Positions 56,452 through 64,000 of a stretch of DNA of 64,000 nt are shown piece by piece. Both the position numbers and the translations under genes were made by a program. The notes under the pieces are model-generated. The model was not told where the DNA came from. It saw nothing but the letters and a program-made list of their open reading frames with translations, and made no database searches. Numbering within the stretch: the stretch's first letter is position 1; the number at the start of each line of letters is the position of its first letter. Source of the stretch: Halococcus agarilyticus (GTDB taxonomy: Archaea > Halobacteriota > Halobacteria > Halobacteriales > Halococcaceae); the NCBI RefSeq assembly GCF_000334895.1, contig NZ_BAFM01000010.1, forward strand, positions 82,613 through 146,612, given 5' to 3'.

Positions 56452-56721
56452 ATGCCATCAACCAGACTCTACGCCGGGATCTACGTCGTGTTGTTCGTGT
56501 TCGCGACCGCCCAGGTCGCGTTCGAGTTCACGGGGCTGCTCGAAAGCGCCTACTGGCTCGCGTTCGGGGGGATCATCCTGCTCTCGCTGATCAAGGCGCT
56601 GTTCGTCGCGGGCTACTACCAGCATCTCCGCTACGAGCCCCGGTCGATCACGTTCGTCGTGCTCTCGGGGCTCATCACGGCGCTCGTGCTGACGATCGCG
56701 GCCTCGTACTCGATCACCTGA
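56452..56721 (+). CDS. Cytochrome c oxidase subunit IV-like membrane protein
   Basis: This 89-residue protein has three hydrophobic segments. The middle one, LIKALFVAGYYQHLRYEPRS, bears the signature of prokaryotic subunit IV (caa3/quinol-oxidase CtaF/CyoD type), which helps CuB assembly. It starts 11 bp after coxA and is followed 2 bp later by the next gene, so it belongs to the cox operon. The ATG at 56452 gives MPSTRLYAGIYVVLFVFATA, the first helix. Confidence 0.88.
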   Translation: MPSTRLYAGIYVVLFVFATAQVAFEFTGLLESAYWLAFGGIILLSLIKALFVAGYYQHLRYEPRSITFVVLSGLITALVLTIAASYSIT

Positions 56722-56723
56722 CC

Positions 56724-57077
56724 ATGATGGCCGTGTGGGGCGTCGCGATGCTCGTGGTGCTCCCGCTGTTGCAGTTCCCGCTCATCCTCTATCTCTCGCG
56801 CCGCGTCGACGCCGACGAGGAATCCCTGCCCCCGGTAGGCTGGGGAGACGACGTGTATCCGCCCGATCCGGACGTCTCGCAGCCAGCCGATGGGGAGTCG
56901 CCAGGCGCTTCGACGCCGGATCGGTCGTCACCGTCGACGCCGTCCGCGCCGTCCGCAGCGTCCACGCCGCCCGAATCACCCGTATCGTCGACCCCGTCGG
57001 TGGTCGTCTGTCGTCGCTGTGACGCCGAGAACGATCCAACGTTCACGTACTGTCACGACTGCGTGGCGAGGCTGTGA
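56724..57077 (+). CDS. Membrane-anchored zinc-ribbon protein of the cox cluster
   Basis: This 117-residue protein has one N-terminal helix (MMAVWGVAMLVVLPLLQFPL), a Ser/Pro/Thr-rich linker (SPSTPSAPSAASTPPESPVS) and a C-terminal zinc ribbon CRRCDAENDPTFTYCHDCVA with four Cys. Two adjacent ATGs (56724 and 56727) are both in frame. It begins 2 bp after the subunit IV gene and overlaps the next start by one base, so it is part of the operon. A role in copper or heme delivery can only be guessed. No thioredoxin or Sco motif is present. Confidence 0.75.
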   Translation: MMAVWGVAMLVVLPLLQFPLILYLSRRVDADEESLPPVGWGDDVYPPDPDVSQPADGESPGASTPDRSSPSTPSAPSAASTPPESPVSSTPSVVVCRRCDAENDPTFTYCHDCVARL

Positions 57078-57283
57078 TGGAGCGCTCCGATCTCGGCTAC
57101 GCGGTGCTGTTCTCGGTCCCGGTCGGGGTCGGCGTGTCGATGGGCGTGCTCAGGATGGCGGGCGGCGGGCTCACGAACCCGGTCGTCGCCGGTGCGGGCG
57201 CGGTGGCGGCGCTCGTCCTCTTCGTGTTCGTCGTCGCGATGCTCGCCACCGGATCACCGGATGAAAAGCGAGAAGGGGTGTGA
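57077..57283 (+). CDS. Small two-helix membrane protein of the cox cluster
   Basis: The 68-residue protein has two hydrophobic helices (GYAVLFSVPVGVGVSMGVLR and PVVAGAGAVAALVLFVFVVA) joined by a Gly-rich turn. The ATG at 57077 overlaps the preceding stop by one base; a GTG three bases earlier is also possible. It is conserved in position in the operon, not in recognised function. Confidence 0.7.
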   Translation: MERSDLGYAVLFSVPVGVGVSMGVLRMAGGGLTNPVVAGAGAVAALVLFVFVVAMLATGSPDEKREGV

Positions 57284-57345
57284 CGAACCGACGACCCGGA
57301 CCGCCCGATCGGGTGGTTTATGATACCATGGCTCGTTCGTCGGCC

Positions 57346-57522
57346 ATGCGACGCGAGCCGCTCCTCTTCGGGCTGACCGTTCTCGGGGTCGTGGTGGGCC
57401 TCGCGATCCTGCTGACCGCGGAAGCGGTCGGGGCCGGCGAGACGATGATCGTTCTCGGTGGCGTGATCGCGCTCGCCGCCGTCGGCGGGCTCACCGGCCT
57501 CGTCGGGGCGCTCGACGGCTGA
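57346..57522 (+). CDS. Small two-helix membrane protein after the cox cluster
   Basis: With the start at ATG 57346 the product is 58 residues with two helices (LLFGLTVLGVVVGLAILLTA and MIVLGGVIALAAVGGLTGLV). GGTTTATGATA at 57313-57323 is a TATA-like element about 28 bases upstream, which fits a leaderless transcript from 57346. Alternative starts are ATG 57328 (six residues longer) and GTG 57280. No function is known. Confidence 0.65.
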   Translation: MRREPLLFGLTVLGVVVGLAILLTAEAVGAGETMIVLGGVIALAAVGGLTGLVGALDG

Positions 57523-57556
57523 ACGCCGGACACGCTCTCGCTTCCCCGTCGTCGGA

Positions 57557-57880
57557 TCAGCCCTGCAGCCCGAGAACGATCATGTACGCGAGTACGTACC
57601 CGGCGTACAGCAGGCTGAGCGCGCCGACGACCTTGAGGTGGAACACGAACAGGTCGTCGGCCTCGTCGTCGACGGCGGCCCCGTAGGCCGCGCGCTCGTC
57701 GTCGGTCCACTTCTCGTGATGACTGTCCCCGAGGTGGAGCGTACACGCCCGCTCGGTCCGGAACGGTCGCGAGCAGTACGGACACTGCGCCACGGGCGTC
57801 TCGGCGTCCGGGATCGCGGTGTCGGGGGTGGACAGGCCATCGGGCGACGCTGAACTGTCGGGGGTGAGTGGTTCGGTCAT
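57557..57880 (-). CDS. C2H2 zinc-finger protein with C-terminal membrane helix
   Basis: This 107-residue protein has a Ser/Pro/Thr-rich N-terminus and then a C2H2-like finger, CPYCSRPFRTERACTLHLGD with SHHEKW (Cys, Cys, His, His near residues 33-54). A C-terminal helix LLYAGYVLAYMIVLGLQG completes it. It overlaps the stop of the upstream multi-helix protein gene by 4 bp, so the two are coupled. Location beside the cox genes suggests a role with the oxidase complex, but this is inference. The ATG at 57880 begins MTEPLTPDSSASPDG. Confidence 0.75.
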   Translation of the reverse strand: MTEPLTPDSSASPDGLSTPDTAIPDAETPVAQCPYCSRPFRTERACTLHLGDSHHEKWTDDERAAYGAAVDDEADDLFVFHLKVVGALSLLYAGYVLAYMIVLGLQG

Positions 57881-59274
57881 AGGTAGGGTGGCTGTGTGTA
57901 CGGTTGGCCGACGATCCACATGCTGAACACGGTGTAGAACACCATCACGAGGACGAACGGGTACTGGCTCCGAATGGGGGCGAGCCGGCCGGGAAAGAGC
58001 GCGAACGAGCGCGCGTGGGCCACCCAGACCGCGAGCATGTGGCCCGCGAGCACGAAGACGAGCTGGAGCGTGCCGAACCACGCGGGCAACACCAGGGTCC
58101 GGATGGCCGCCGGCGGCGCGAGGGGCTGGGTGGCGACCGCGACTAGGGCCGGCGAGAGGCTGAGGAAGTATCCCAGAAAGTGCGCGAGGTGGTAGCCGGC
58201 CGCGATCGGGACCAGGGCGGGCGCGAACCAGTCCCGGAGATAGCGGGCGGTGACGTAGGTGTCCGCCGTCCGGCGCGACCAGCGCGCGGCGACCCGGTAG
58301 ACGTAGAGGAAACAGCCGAAGCCCGCGATCGCGGTTCCGAGGTAGATCACGGAGGGCGGGAGCCCCCAGCCGACGACCGCGCGGATCGCCGTCGCCCACG
58401 CCGGCGTCGCGACGAGCCCGTCGTAGGTGGTGACCCAGAGCAGCGCGACCACGAACGCGGTCTCGTCCGCACCGCTTCGGCCGTCCGCGAGCGCGCCGCC
58501 GGGAAGCACGAATTCGACTCCCTTCCCTGCTCGCTGGAGCGGCGCGACCCGCCCGTACCACCGGAACACTCGAGAAACGGGATCGACGACGCCGAACCAC
58601 GTCTCGCGGCCGTAGATCACTGCGCCGGCGACCGTCACGATCGAGTAGCCGGCGATCACGGCCACGAGGGTTCGGGGCTGCTGGGCGATCGGGCTGACGA
58701 CTTCGAGCCAGACGAGACCGACGAGACCGACGACGCTCGGCCACGCGCCGAGGCGCTCTGGGTAGCGCCGGATCGGTCGGTCGAGCATGCGGTCGCGGAG
58801 CCACGCGCCGAGCCCCGCGAGCGCTCGCCACGGGTTCACCGCGGGCCACGTGTTCCCGACGAGGTAGGTGGTCATCGTGTAGCCCGCCCACCAGCCGGCC
58901 CAGACCCCCACGATGGCGAGGTTCGCCGCCGCCACTCCCGGGCCGATCCAGCCGACCACCACGATCGCGGCGAGAACGCCGACGCTCAGCCACCGGCCGC
59001 CACGGACGGCGACGGTTCGCACCGTGGTCCGGATCGGAAGTTCGGCACGCCAGTCGGTGACCTCGCGGATGAAGGCGTGGTCGGTCACGAGGCTCGTGAG
59101 CAGGAAGGAGGCCCCGATGACGCCGCCACCGGTGGCCACCACCAGCCACGACGGGACGGCGACGGGCCTGAACGTCCCGCTCAGCCCGCCCGCGTGCGCC
59201 GCCGCCTCGCCGGCGGAAAGCGCCGCGAGAAACACCACGAGAACCGACCGAGCGACGGGTCGTGACCGACTCAT
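57877..59274 (-). CDS. Multi-helix membrane protein associated with the terminal oxidase
   Basis: This is a 465-residue protein with about ten to twelve hydrophobic segments. The N-terminus (SVLVVFLAALSAGEAAAHAG) looks like a signal peptide ending at AHA. No known transporter or enzyme signature is recognised. Conserved-looking polar positions inside helices (AGYHLAHFLGYFLSL, FVLAGHMLAVWVAHARSF) include several His residues that might bind heme or metal. The gene stops inside the zinc-finger gene start and lies convergent to the cox operon. A role in oxidase assembly, comparable to CtaG-type proteins, is a guess from context. Confidence 0.7.
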   Translation of the reverse strand: MSRSRPVARSVLVVFLAALSAGEAAAHAGGLSGTFRPVAVPSWLVVATGGGVIGASFLLTSLVTDHAFIREVTDWRAELPIRTTVRTVAVRGGRWLSVGVLAAIVVVGWIGPGVAAANLAIVGVWAGWWAGYTMTTYLVGNTWPAVNPWRALAGLGAWLRDRMLDRPIRRYPERLGAWPSVVGLVGLVWLEVVSPIAQQPRTLVAVIAGYSIVTVAGAVIYGRETWFGVVDPVSRVFRWYGRVAPLQRAGKGVEFVLPGGALADGRSGADETAFVVALLWVTTYDGLVATPAWATAIRAVVGWGLPPSVIYLGTAIAGFGCFLYVYRVAARWSRRTADTYVTARYLRDWFAPALVPIAAGYHLAHFLGYFLSLSPALVAVATQPLAPPAAIRTLVLPAWFGTLQLVFVLAGHMLAVWVAHARSFALFPGRLAPIRSQYPFVLVMVFYTVFSMWIVGQPYTQPPYL

Positions 59275-59317
59275 CCGGGTTCGCCGACCCCGCTCGGTGG
59301 TTCCTCGTGCATGGCGG

Positions 59318-59767
59318 TCAGGCCATGGCGAGCCGCACGACGATCGCGACGATCAGGACCATGCCGAGCACCCACAGTCCCGTGCCGGTCGCCTGGGCGC
59401 TCCCGATGCCGCGGTAGCGTGCGGAGTGATAGACGCCCCAGAAGAGATAGCCGCCCATGACCGTCGCCGCCACGAGCACGAGCGCCACTCCCAGCGCCTG
59501 GCCCACCGCCGTCGGGATCGCGCCGGTCATGAACGCGATCGTCCCGCCGCCGATCACGAGGACCAGGGCGAGGAAGGCGACGGTCCAGCCGAGCGGGCTG
59601 CGTGCCGTCTCGGTGAGCGTCGTGACCGCGCTCGTGCCCCCCGTTCTGACCGCTCCGGGCGTCGCGGCGGCGCTCCGCCACTCCCGACTGCGTGCGAGCG
59701 CGGCGACGAGTCCGACGACGATCAGGCCGGTCACCAGGGTGCTTGCGATGTAGGTGAGTGGTGCCAT
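59318..59767 (-). CDS. Four-helix membrane protein near the cox cluster
   Basis: This 149-residue protein has four hydrophobic segments (YIASTLVTGLIVVGLVAALA, GWTVAFLALVLVIGGGTIAF, GVALVLVAATVMGGYLFWGV and LWVLGMVLIVAIVVRLA). A YHSARYRGIGS loop precedes the last. I chose ATG 59767 because the first helix follows within three residues; the frame runs twelve codons further upstream. It lies 43 bp upstream of the multi-helix gene on the same strand and is likely co-transcribed. No family name is assigned. Confidence 0.7.
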   Translation of the reverse strand: MAPLTYIASTLVTGLIVVGLVAALARSREWRSAAATPGAVRTGGTSAVTTLTETARSPLGWTVAFLALVLVIGGGTIAFMTGAIPTAVGQALGVALVLVAATVMGGYLFWGVYHSARYRGIGSAQATGTGLWVLGMVLIVAIVVRLAMA

Positions 59768-59937
59768 GTGAATCCGGTCCGGTAGCGTGAGCTTCGTTGG
59801 CACTCCACTTCATTCTTCGGTCGACCCTCGAAGAACGAACCCGGTCGGACGAGTCCGTGCCCGCCGGCTCCGACGAGCGAACGGCCGTTTCCCGCAGAGT
59901 GGGCGAAAACCCGACTCGACGAACCGACCGGGACCGA

Positions 59938-61059
59938 TCAGCTCGCGTCGTCTTTCAGCTCCTCGACCCACTCCGGCTGGCTGACGTCGGTCGAGCCGAC
60001 GTTCGAGAATCGCAGGTTCTCCACGACGGTCGCCGGCTCGCCCGCGCCCACCGCGTCGGTCGTGCGCTCGGTCCGAAGCTGGTGGACGACGCCGGTCTCG
60101 GGATCGAGCACGAGCGTCGCACTGAACCCGGTGATCTCCTCGTCGCGGAACAGCACGCTGGTGTCGACGCTGTCGGTCCCGTTGGCGACGTACACCGCGA
60201 GCTGCCGGCCGTCGCGCGTGACGGTGCCGTCGCGCTCGTACTCGACCGCCCGGATCGTCTCGGCGATGATGCGGTCGGAGAGGAGGCTCTCGGCCAGAGG
60301 CCGGCCGAGCTCGTCGACCTCGTACTCCGGCTCGTCGAACGCCGCGAGGACGTTCCTCTTGTACGCCGTCGCGCCCTCGGCGTAGGTGTACCGGGTGGCC
60401 TCCGCCGTCGGTCGGGAGACCTGGTAGGCGGTGTTCGCCCCGAGGTCGACCCGTGCCCCGCCGGTGGCGACCTCACCGTCCGCCCCGCGGATCGCCGTGC
60501 TGCTGTTGACGGTGAACGTCCCCGCCGCTTCGAGCCCGCCGACGTGGCCGCTCGCGATCGCACCGGCGTCGAGCGGCGGCTCGGGCCCGATCGCCGGCTC
60601 CGGCGTCGGCGTTGGAGTGGGTGTTGCGGTCGGCGTTGGAGTGGGTGTTGCGGTCGGCGTCGGTGTGGGCGTTGGCGTCGGAGTGGGTGTTGGCGTCGCG
60701 GTCGGTGTTGGTGTTGGTGTGGGAGTCGGTGTTGCGGTCGGCGTCGCCGTTGGCGTCGGTGTCGCCGTCGGAGTCGGTGTCGGCGTCGGCGTCGGTGACG
60801 GGGTCGAAGTGGGCGTTGCCGTCGCTGTCGCGGTTGGCGTCGGTGACGGCGTCGCTGTCGGCGTCCGTGTTGCCGTCGCGGTTGATGTGGGTGTCGTCGA
60901 GCTGGTCGATGTCGCTGTCGTCGTTTCGCTCTCGGCGATCGTTCCGGTCGGGGTCTGGGTGGTTTCGGTCGAGTTCGCCCCGTTGCCCGCCAGCGTACTA
61001 CAGCCGGCGAGCAGCACGAGTGCGGCGACCGCGACCACGAGTACCGTCCGTCGCGTCAT
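59938..61059 (-). CDS. Lipoprotein with Thr/Pro repeat stalk
   Basis: This 373-residue protein has a lipobox, [17 protein letters not shown], with the lipid-acceptor Cys at residue 20, so it is anchored on the outer face. Residues 30-155 are almost only Thr, Pro, Ala and Ser, mainly [12 protein letters not shown] units, a likely extended and O-glycosylated stalk. The globular part (about 160-373) is beta-rich, for example [20 protein letters not shown] and [17 protein letters not shown], reminiscent of LolA/LppX-like haloarchaeal lipoproteins. Function unknown. The ATG at 61059 is fixed by the signal peptide. Confidence 0.82.
   Translation of the reverse strand: MTRRTVLVVAVAALVLLAGCSTLAGNGANSTETTQTPTGTIAESETTTATSTSSTTPTSTATATRTPTATPSPTPTATATATPTSTPSPTPTPTPTPTATPTPTATPTATPTPTPTPTPTATPTPTPTPTPTPTPTATPTPTPTATPTPTPTPEPAIGPEPPLDAGAIASGHVGGLEAAGTFTVNSSTAIRGADGEVATGGARVDLGANTAYQVSRPTAEATRYTYAEGATAYKRNVLAAFDEPEYEVDELGRPLAESLLSDRIIAETIRAVEYERDGTVTRDGRQLAVYVANGTDSVDTSVLFRDEEITGFSATLVLDPETGVVHQLRTERTTDAVGAGEPATVVENLRFSNVGSTDVSQPEWVEELKDDAS
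60601..60940. repeat. Tandem hexamer-like array coding the Thr/Pro stalk
   Basis: Read on the plus strand this is GGCGTTGGAGTGGGTGTTGC and close variants repeated over about 340 bp. Units are six bases with third-position wobble, so expansion and contraction by slippage are likely. It lies wholly inside the lipoprotein gene. Confidence 0.85.
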
Positions 61060-61236
61060 TGGTTACTCGCCCCAGCCCACGCATAAATATCCTTCTGCCG
61101 CTCGTGGCCGCCACGCCGGGGGGACGACGGCTCGATCGTCTTCGGCTCGCATCACCTCGATCGGGGCGGACTCGGGCCCCTTCTCGCCCGTGAGCGCTTT
61201 CAATACGCTTTTGAGTGGCGACCGGCTTCGTCCTCC

Positions 61237-61644
61237 ATGGCAGACTTCACGGTCGTCGTGGCCGACCCCGAGGAGGGTGCGGCCCACCAGCGCGCGGTCG
61301 ACGGACAGGACGCGAACCGCTTCATCGGTCGCTCGATCGGTGAGGAGGTCGACGGGTCGGCGGTGGGTCTCGACGGCTACACCGTCGAGATCACCGGTGG
61401 CTCCGACACCGCCGGTCGACCGATGCGCGAGGACGTCGCGGGCCCGGCGCTCACGTCGATCCTCGTCGACGGCGGCACTGGGTTCAAGCCGACCCGCGAG
61501 GGCGAGCGCAAGCGCATCACCGTCCGCGGGCGCGAGGTCGGCGAGGAGACCCGCCAGATCAACGCATCCATCGCCGACCGCGGCGATCAGGCGGTCGCGG
61601 ACCTCCTCGGTGACGACGACGCGGACGACGCGGACGACGAGTAG
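61237..61644 (+). CDS. rps6e: 30S ribosomal protein eS6
   Basis: This 135-residue ribosomal protein of the archaeal/eukaryotic small subunit starts [20 protein letters not shown] and holds the core [29 protein letters not shown] and [20 protein letters not shown]. The acidic tail [13 protein letters not shown] is a halophile feature. The ATG at 61237 is the normal family start. The next gene begins 2 bp after its stop, and the pair is probably co-transcribed. Confidence 0.96.
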   Translation: MADFTVVVADPEEGAAHQRAVDGQDANRFIGRSIGEEVDGSAVGLDGYTVEITGGSDTAGRPMREDVAGPALTSILVDGGTGFKPTREGERKRITVRGREVGEETRQINASIADRGDQAVADLLGDDDADDADDE

Positions 61645-61646
61645 CC

Positions 61647-62087
61647 GTGCCCGAGCGGGTTCCGCACGACCACCCCTCGGTCGAGACGGTGCGGGCGACG
61701 CTCGCCCGCCGCGGCCGGAGCTCCCGGCCACGGCTCGCGCTCCCCGACGACGCCGACCGCTTCCCGACTGGCACTACCCGCCTCGTGCTCGGCGGCGAGA
61801 CCCACCACGCCAGAATCGAGAGCGGACTCGACGGCGACCGCGAGATCACCGGCGCGTACGACAACGCACGGCTCGCGCGCGACCGCGACGGCACCGATCG
61901 CCTCGACGAGTGGCGCAGTTCTGCGGGAATCGATCTCGGCCGGAGCGTCGTGGTCGACGTCGTCGAACCTGGCTTCCTGTACGGTGTTCGCGAACCGGGC
62001 GAGCGCGCGGTCTACGAGGCGACCGAACCGCCCGACGAGGGGCTCGCCGCCATCGCACGCGACCTCGACGGCGACCGCGACGGCTGA
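61647..62087 (+). CDS. Conserved haloarchaeal protein downstream of eS6
   Basis: This 146-residue protein starts at GTG 61647, 2 bp after the eS6 stop. It has a beta-rich middle (RLALPDDADRFPTGTTRLVL, THHARIESGLDGDREITGAY) and a C-terminal SVVVDVVEPGFLYGVREPGE. I know of haloarchaeal families in this position but none with a tested function. Tight spacing with eS6 suggests a translation-linked role; that is inference only. Confidence 0.72.
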   Translation: MPERVPHDHPSVETVRATLARRGRSSRPRLALPDDADRFPTGTTRLVLGGETHHARIESGLDGDREITGAYDNARLARDRDGTDRLDEWRSSAGIDLGRSVVVDVVEPGFLYGVREPGERAVYEATEPPDEGLAAIARDLDGDRDG

Positions 62088-62157
62088 CGCCAACGGTCCG
62101 CCGTCCCGGCCGTCCCGAGACCCGCCCGCTTTTGCCGTCAGCCCGGATAGCGCTCGC

Positions 62158-62637
62158 ATGGACACCGCACGCACGGAGTTCCTCGCCGGCGACCGCCCCG
62201 ACGACGTACTGCTGTTCATCGCGGAATCGGCGGTCTCGGACCTCGGCACGCTCGCCCAGCACGGCGAGGGAGTCGAGCGGGGCGTCGTCCTCGTTCTCGA
62301 AGCCGAGCGCGGTCGGAGCGCGTTCGAGGGTGCGACCGGCGTCGACCCGATGACGCTCGCGAGTTCGGCGATGAACTCCGAGGGCGATCTCGATCTCGAT
62401 TCGTTCGAGGGCGAGTGTCCCGAAGCGGACGCTGACGCGACGGAAGATGCGGGCGGTACGGCTGAGGGAGACGACGAAGCTGCGACCGACGAGCACGCAC
62501 CCCGGTTCGTCTTCGGGTTCGCCGAGGAGCGAAACGAGGAAGCCGGCGGGATCTACGCCGAGGGCGACGTGATCCACGCCTACGCGGTCTGTGAGTGCGG
62601 AACGGCGTACTCCGATCGGTGGGTGGCGGGCGAGTAA
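62158..62637 (+). CDS. Conserved haloarchaeal acidic protein with C-terminal CxCG
   Basis: This 159-residue protein starts DTARTEFLAGDRPDDVLLFI. An acidic low-complexity middle (DADATEDAGGTAEGDDEAAT, about residues 88-110) precedes a C-terminal part with HAPRFVFGFAEERNEEAGGI and CECGTAYSDRW. The ATG at 62158 is the first plausible start, 70 bp after the preceding gene. No catalytic motif is visible. It probably belongs to the same conserved neighbourhood as eS6. Confidence 0.72.
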   Translation: MDTARTEFLAGDRPDDVLLFIAESAVSDLGTLAQHGEGVERGVVLVLEAERGRSAFEGATGVDPMTLASSAMNSEGDLDLDSFEGECPEADADATEDAGGTAEGDDEAATDEHAPRFVFGFAEERNEEAGGIYAEGDVIHAYAVCECGTAYSDRWVAGE

Positions 62638-62676
62638 CGAGGACGGTCTCCCCATGACGATACCTGCCGCTCCGAG

Positions 62677-63053
62677 TCAACCGGCTTCGTCGCTATCCCG
62701 CGCCGAAAGATAGTCGATGAGGCGATCGAGAACGGTGTCGACCACGGACGACCGCAGTCGACCGTAGACCGCCGCGATGTCGACACGGTCGCGAGTCACC
62801 AGCAACCACGGGTAGGCATACGACTGCTTCGGCAGCCCGCCGGCGGTCCAGTCGTCGGGACTGATGGTGATCGCCTCCTCCCGTGGTGTTGTCGAGAGCG
62901 CGACGCCCGCGAACTGCCGCTCTGCGAACGGGTGCGTCTCGTTGCTCAACACGAGAACGGCCGCTCCGGCTCCGGTTCGGCTTCGGCGCTGTCCTTGAAC
63001 GGATCGATCCCCCAGACGATCTCGCCGCGCTGGAACCGTCCGTTCGCGTTCAT
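62677..63053 (-). pseudogene. MazF/PemK-like toxin gene interrupted by a frameshift
   Basis: From ATG 63053 the protein reads NANGRFQRGEIVWGIDPFKD then SAEAEPEPERPF, the normal start of a PemK/MazF fold, and stops after two more codons. Adding one base near 62953-62957 restores LVLSNETHPFAERQFAGVAL and the rest of the domain (TTPREEAITISPDDWTAGGL, down to 62677). The start overlaps the stop of the upstream winged-helix gene by 4 bp, as in coupled toxin-antitoxin pairs. The lesion is a single missing base in TTC-TCG. A sequencing error or programmed frameshift is possible. Confidence 0.75.
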
Positions 63054-63427
63054 TCGTCGTCCGATTCCTCGCGCGCTCGTTCGAGCGCCTCCTCGCTTGC
63101 CGCGTGTTCTTTCCACTCCTCCCAGTCCTCCTCGCCGAGGAGTTCGTCGAGATACGCGCTCTCGGCGCGGGTCTCGAACGCGCTCGCCACGCGCTCGCGG
63201 TCGTCGGTGATCGCCCAGTACGGTTCCCGGTGTCGGACCAACTCCCGCTCTTTCAGCCGCGAGAGGTTCGTCCCGACGGTGTTCGGGTCGGCGTCGAGCG
63301 CGTCCGCGAGTTCGCCCCGCGTGAACGCCTGATCGTCGTGATCGAGGAGGAATCGGACCACGCGCTCGCTGGTCGTCCGTTCACGGAGTTCTTCGTCGTG
63401 CTCGAACCGATCGATGCTGATCGGCAT
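63050..63427 (-). CDS. Winged-helix regulator, probable antitoxin partner
   Basis: This 125-residue protein is an MarR/ArsR-type winged helix: VVRFLLDHDDQAFTRGELAD, then PNTVGTNLSRLKERELVRHR, where the recognition helix and wing follow. The C-terminal SAYLDELLGEEDWEEWKEHA is strongly acidic. Proteins of this kind precede PemK-like toxins in haloarchaea. It overlaps the toxin-like gene by 4 bp and is intact. The ATG at 63427 (MPISIDRFEHDEEL) is the only sensible start. Toxin-antitoxin function is inferred from the gene pair. Confidence 0.82.
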   Translation of the reverse strand: MPISIDRFEHDEELRERTTSERVVRFLLDHDDQAFTRGELADALDADPNTVGTNLSRLKERELVRHREPYWAITDDRERVASAFETRAESAYLDELLGEEDWEEWKEHAASEEALERAREESDDE

Positions 63428-63545
63428 AGCTGTACTTGGTGTGCTTCTGTAATAGCTGTTTTGTCGTACCGATCTCGATGCTATCTAGTGTTTCCTATGA
63501 CAACGACGACAGAAAACTTATGACGAGAAAGACGAACAACGCGGT

Positions 63546-63833
63546 ATGCGCCGGCGGGTTTTGGCTGCGATCCTCGCGCTTGTTCTCCTGCCCGTTGGGT
63601 TGTGGGTGCTGTACGCCGCCAACGCCAATCCACCGCTTTCGGGGGTTAGTTGTTCCATCGGTTTCTCCGGCGAACGAGGGACCGTCCACCTCAATCAGGA
63701 CGGGACCGTGAACTACACGTTTCTCTGTACGACGGCGAAGTACGCCACCGAGACGTTTCTCGTTTTGAACGTCGCCGCCCTCACAACGGTCTGGATCGGT
63801 ATCAGAAACCTGCGAACAGCAGTTCGTGGATAG
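63546..63833 (+). CDS. Small membrane protein with two helices
   Basis: This 95-residue protein has an N-terminal helix (VLAAILALVLLPVGLWVLYA), a loop of about 40 residues with two Cys (SGVSCSIGFSGERG and NYTFLCTTAKY) and a second helix (ETFLVLNVAALTTVWIGI). The Cys pair may form a disulfide outside the cell. AAAACTTATGA at 63511-63521 is a TATA-like element about 28 bases before ATG 63546. No family is recognised. It is convergent with the next gene, 7 bp apart. Confidence 0.68.
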   Translation: MRRRVLAAILALVLLPVGLWVLYAANANPPLSGVSCSIGFSGERGTVHLNQDGTVNYTFLCTTAKYATETFLVLNVAALTTVWIGIRNLRTAVRG

Positions 63834-63840
63834 AGTCGGT

Positions 63841-64000
63841 CTACTGATCCGTCTCGGCCGGTTCGTCACTCAGTCGCTCGAACGCCCCGAGGATCACCCG
63901 TTTCGTGGTCGCGCCGCGAGTCGTCCAGTGGTGGGCGTAGTCCAGCATGTCGTCGTAGATGTCGGGTTTGCAGCCCGCGGCCTCGTGTGTCGCGCCGTCG
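63841..64000 (-). CDS. C-terminal end of an unidentified protein
   Basis: The frame is open to the window end. The last 52 residues read DGATHEAAGCKPDIYDDMLD then YAHHWTTRGATTKRVILGAF and ERLSDEPAETDQ, with the stop at 63841-63843. The piece looks like a genuine haloarchaeal protein end (helical, acidic tail), but I cannot name it from this fragment. Confidence 0.65.
   Translation of the reverse strand, partial: DGATHEAAGCKPDIYDDMLDYAHHWTTRGATTKRVILGAFERLSDEPAETDQ

Noticed and set aside
53933..56461. 842-codon open frame antisense to coxA
   Set aside because: It is a shadow of the GC-rich coxA codons; composition is His/Arg/Glu-rich without domains, while the sense frame is an unmistakable oxidase.
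60601..60940. Tandem array as a possible replication iteron or CRISPR
   Set aside because: It is a hexamer-type coding repeat in frame with the Thr/Pro stalk of a lipoprotein with a clear lipobox.

Overview
The window is a GC-rich stretch of a haloarchaeal chromosome. Its proteins are acidic (Asp/Glu-rich), several genes have archaeal TATA boxes with short or no leaders, and many families are known only from haloarchaea. It carries a complete rRNA operon in the order 16S, tRNA-Ala(TGC), 23S, 5S, tRNA-Cys(GCA). The 5S gene is about 232 nt because roughly 109 nt are inserted near its 3' end. That architecture was described for Halococcus morrhuae (5S of 231 nt with a 108-nt insert), so Halococcus or a very close relative is the best assignment.

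Layout. 0.0-2.4 kb: pyruvate/2-oxoacid dehydrogenase E1 (pdhA, start of pdhB) beside lipoyl synthase. 2.5-7.0 kb: a MATE exporter, a small membrane protein with an Asp-rich tail, and a Ski2/Hel308-like helicase whose start codon lies in a perfect hairpin. 7.0-13.4 kb: a repeat-rich gap, a HAD phosphatase, an alpha/beta hydrolase, a NucS-N/zinc-ribbon protein, endA, a methyltransferase and two tandem Nudix-like genes with degenerate motifs. 13.6-22.2 kb: trpS, an FNR-type reductase, pheS-pheT, pyrD, an AbrB-like protein and the chromosomal protein MC1. 22.4-28.2 kb: the rRNA operon with three tandem promoters and both long processing stems. 29-34.8 kb: RidA, a threonine-synthase remnant, cofH, a MocA-like nucleotidyltransferase, and the rdfA-sph pair (rod-determining factor plus an SMC-related ATPase). 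35-44.3 kb: an acetolactate-synthase-like enzyme, an NCS2 permease, npdG, an amidohydrolase, three decayed genes, a 40-bp perfect palindrome, an AT-richer gap and a sequon-rich surface glycoprotein. 44.4-52.9 kb: tRNA-Lys with tandem tRNA-derived fragments, small haloarchaeal proteins, a ferredoxin-type nitrite/sulfite reductase, an SDR and a beta-CASP hydrolase. 53.1-59.8 kb: an aerobic terminal oxidase cluster (coxB, fused coxA-coxC, a subunit-IV-like protein and small membrane partners). 59.9-64 kb: a Thr/Pro-rich lipoprotein, ribosomal protein eS6 with two conserved companions, a MazF/PemK-type toxin gene broken by a frameshift behind its intact winged-helix partner, and the end of an unidentified gene.

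The genes are mostly housekeeping: translation (rRNA, tRNAs, trpS, pheST, eS6, endA), central metabolism (pdh, lipA, pyrD), F420 synthesis and reduction (cofH, npdG), respiration (cox) and nitrogen or sulfur reduction. I found no CRISPR array, intact transposon or complete mobile element. The most notable points are the 5S insertion, the tRNA-Lys fragment array, the helicase start-codon hairpin, a repeat absorbed into the trpS reading frame, rdfA-sph in an apparently coccoid genus, and several freshly broken genes.
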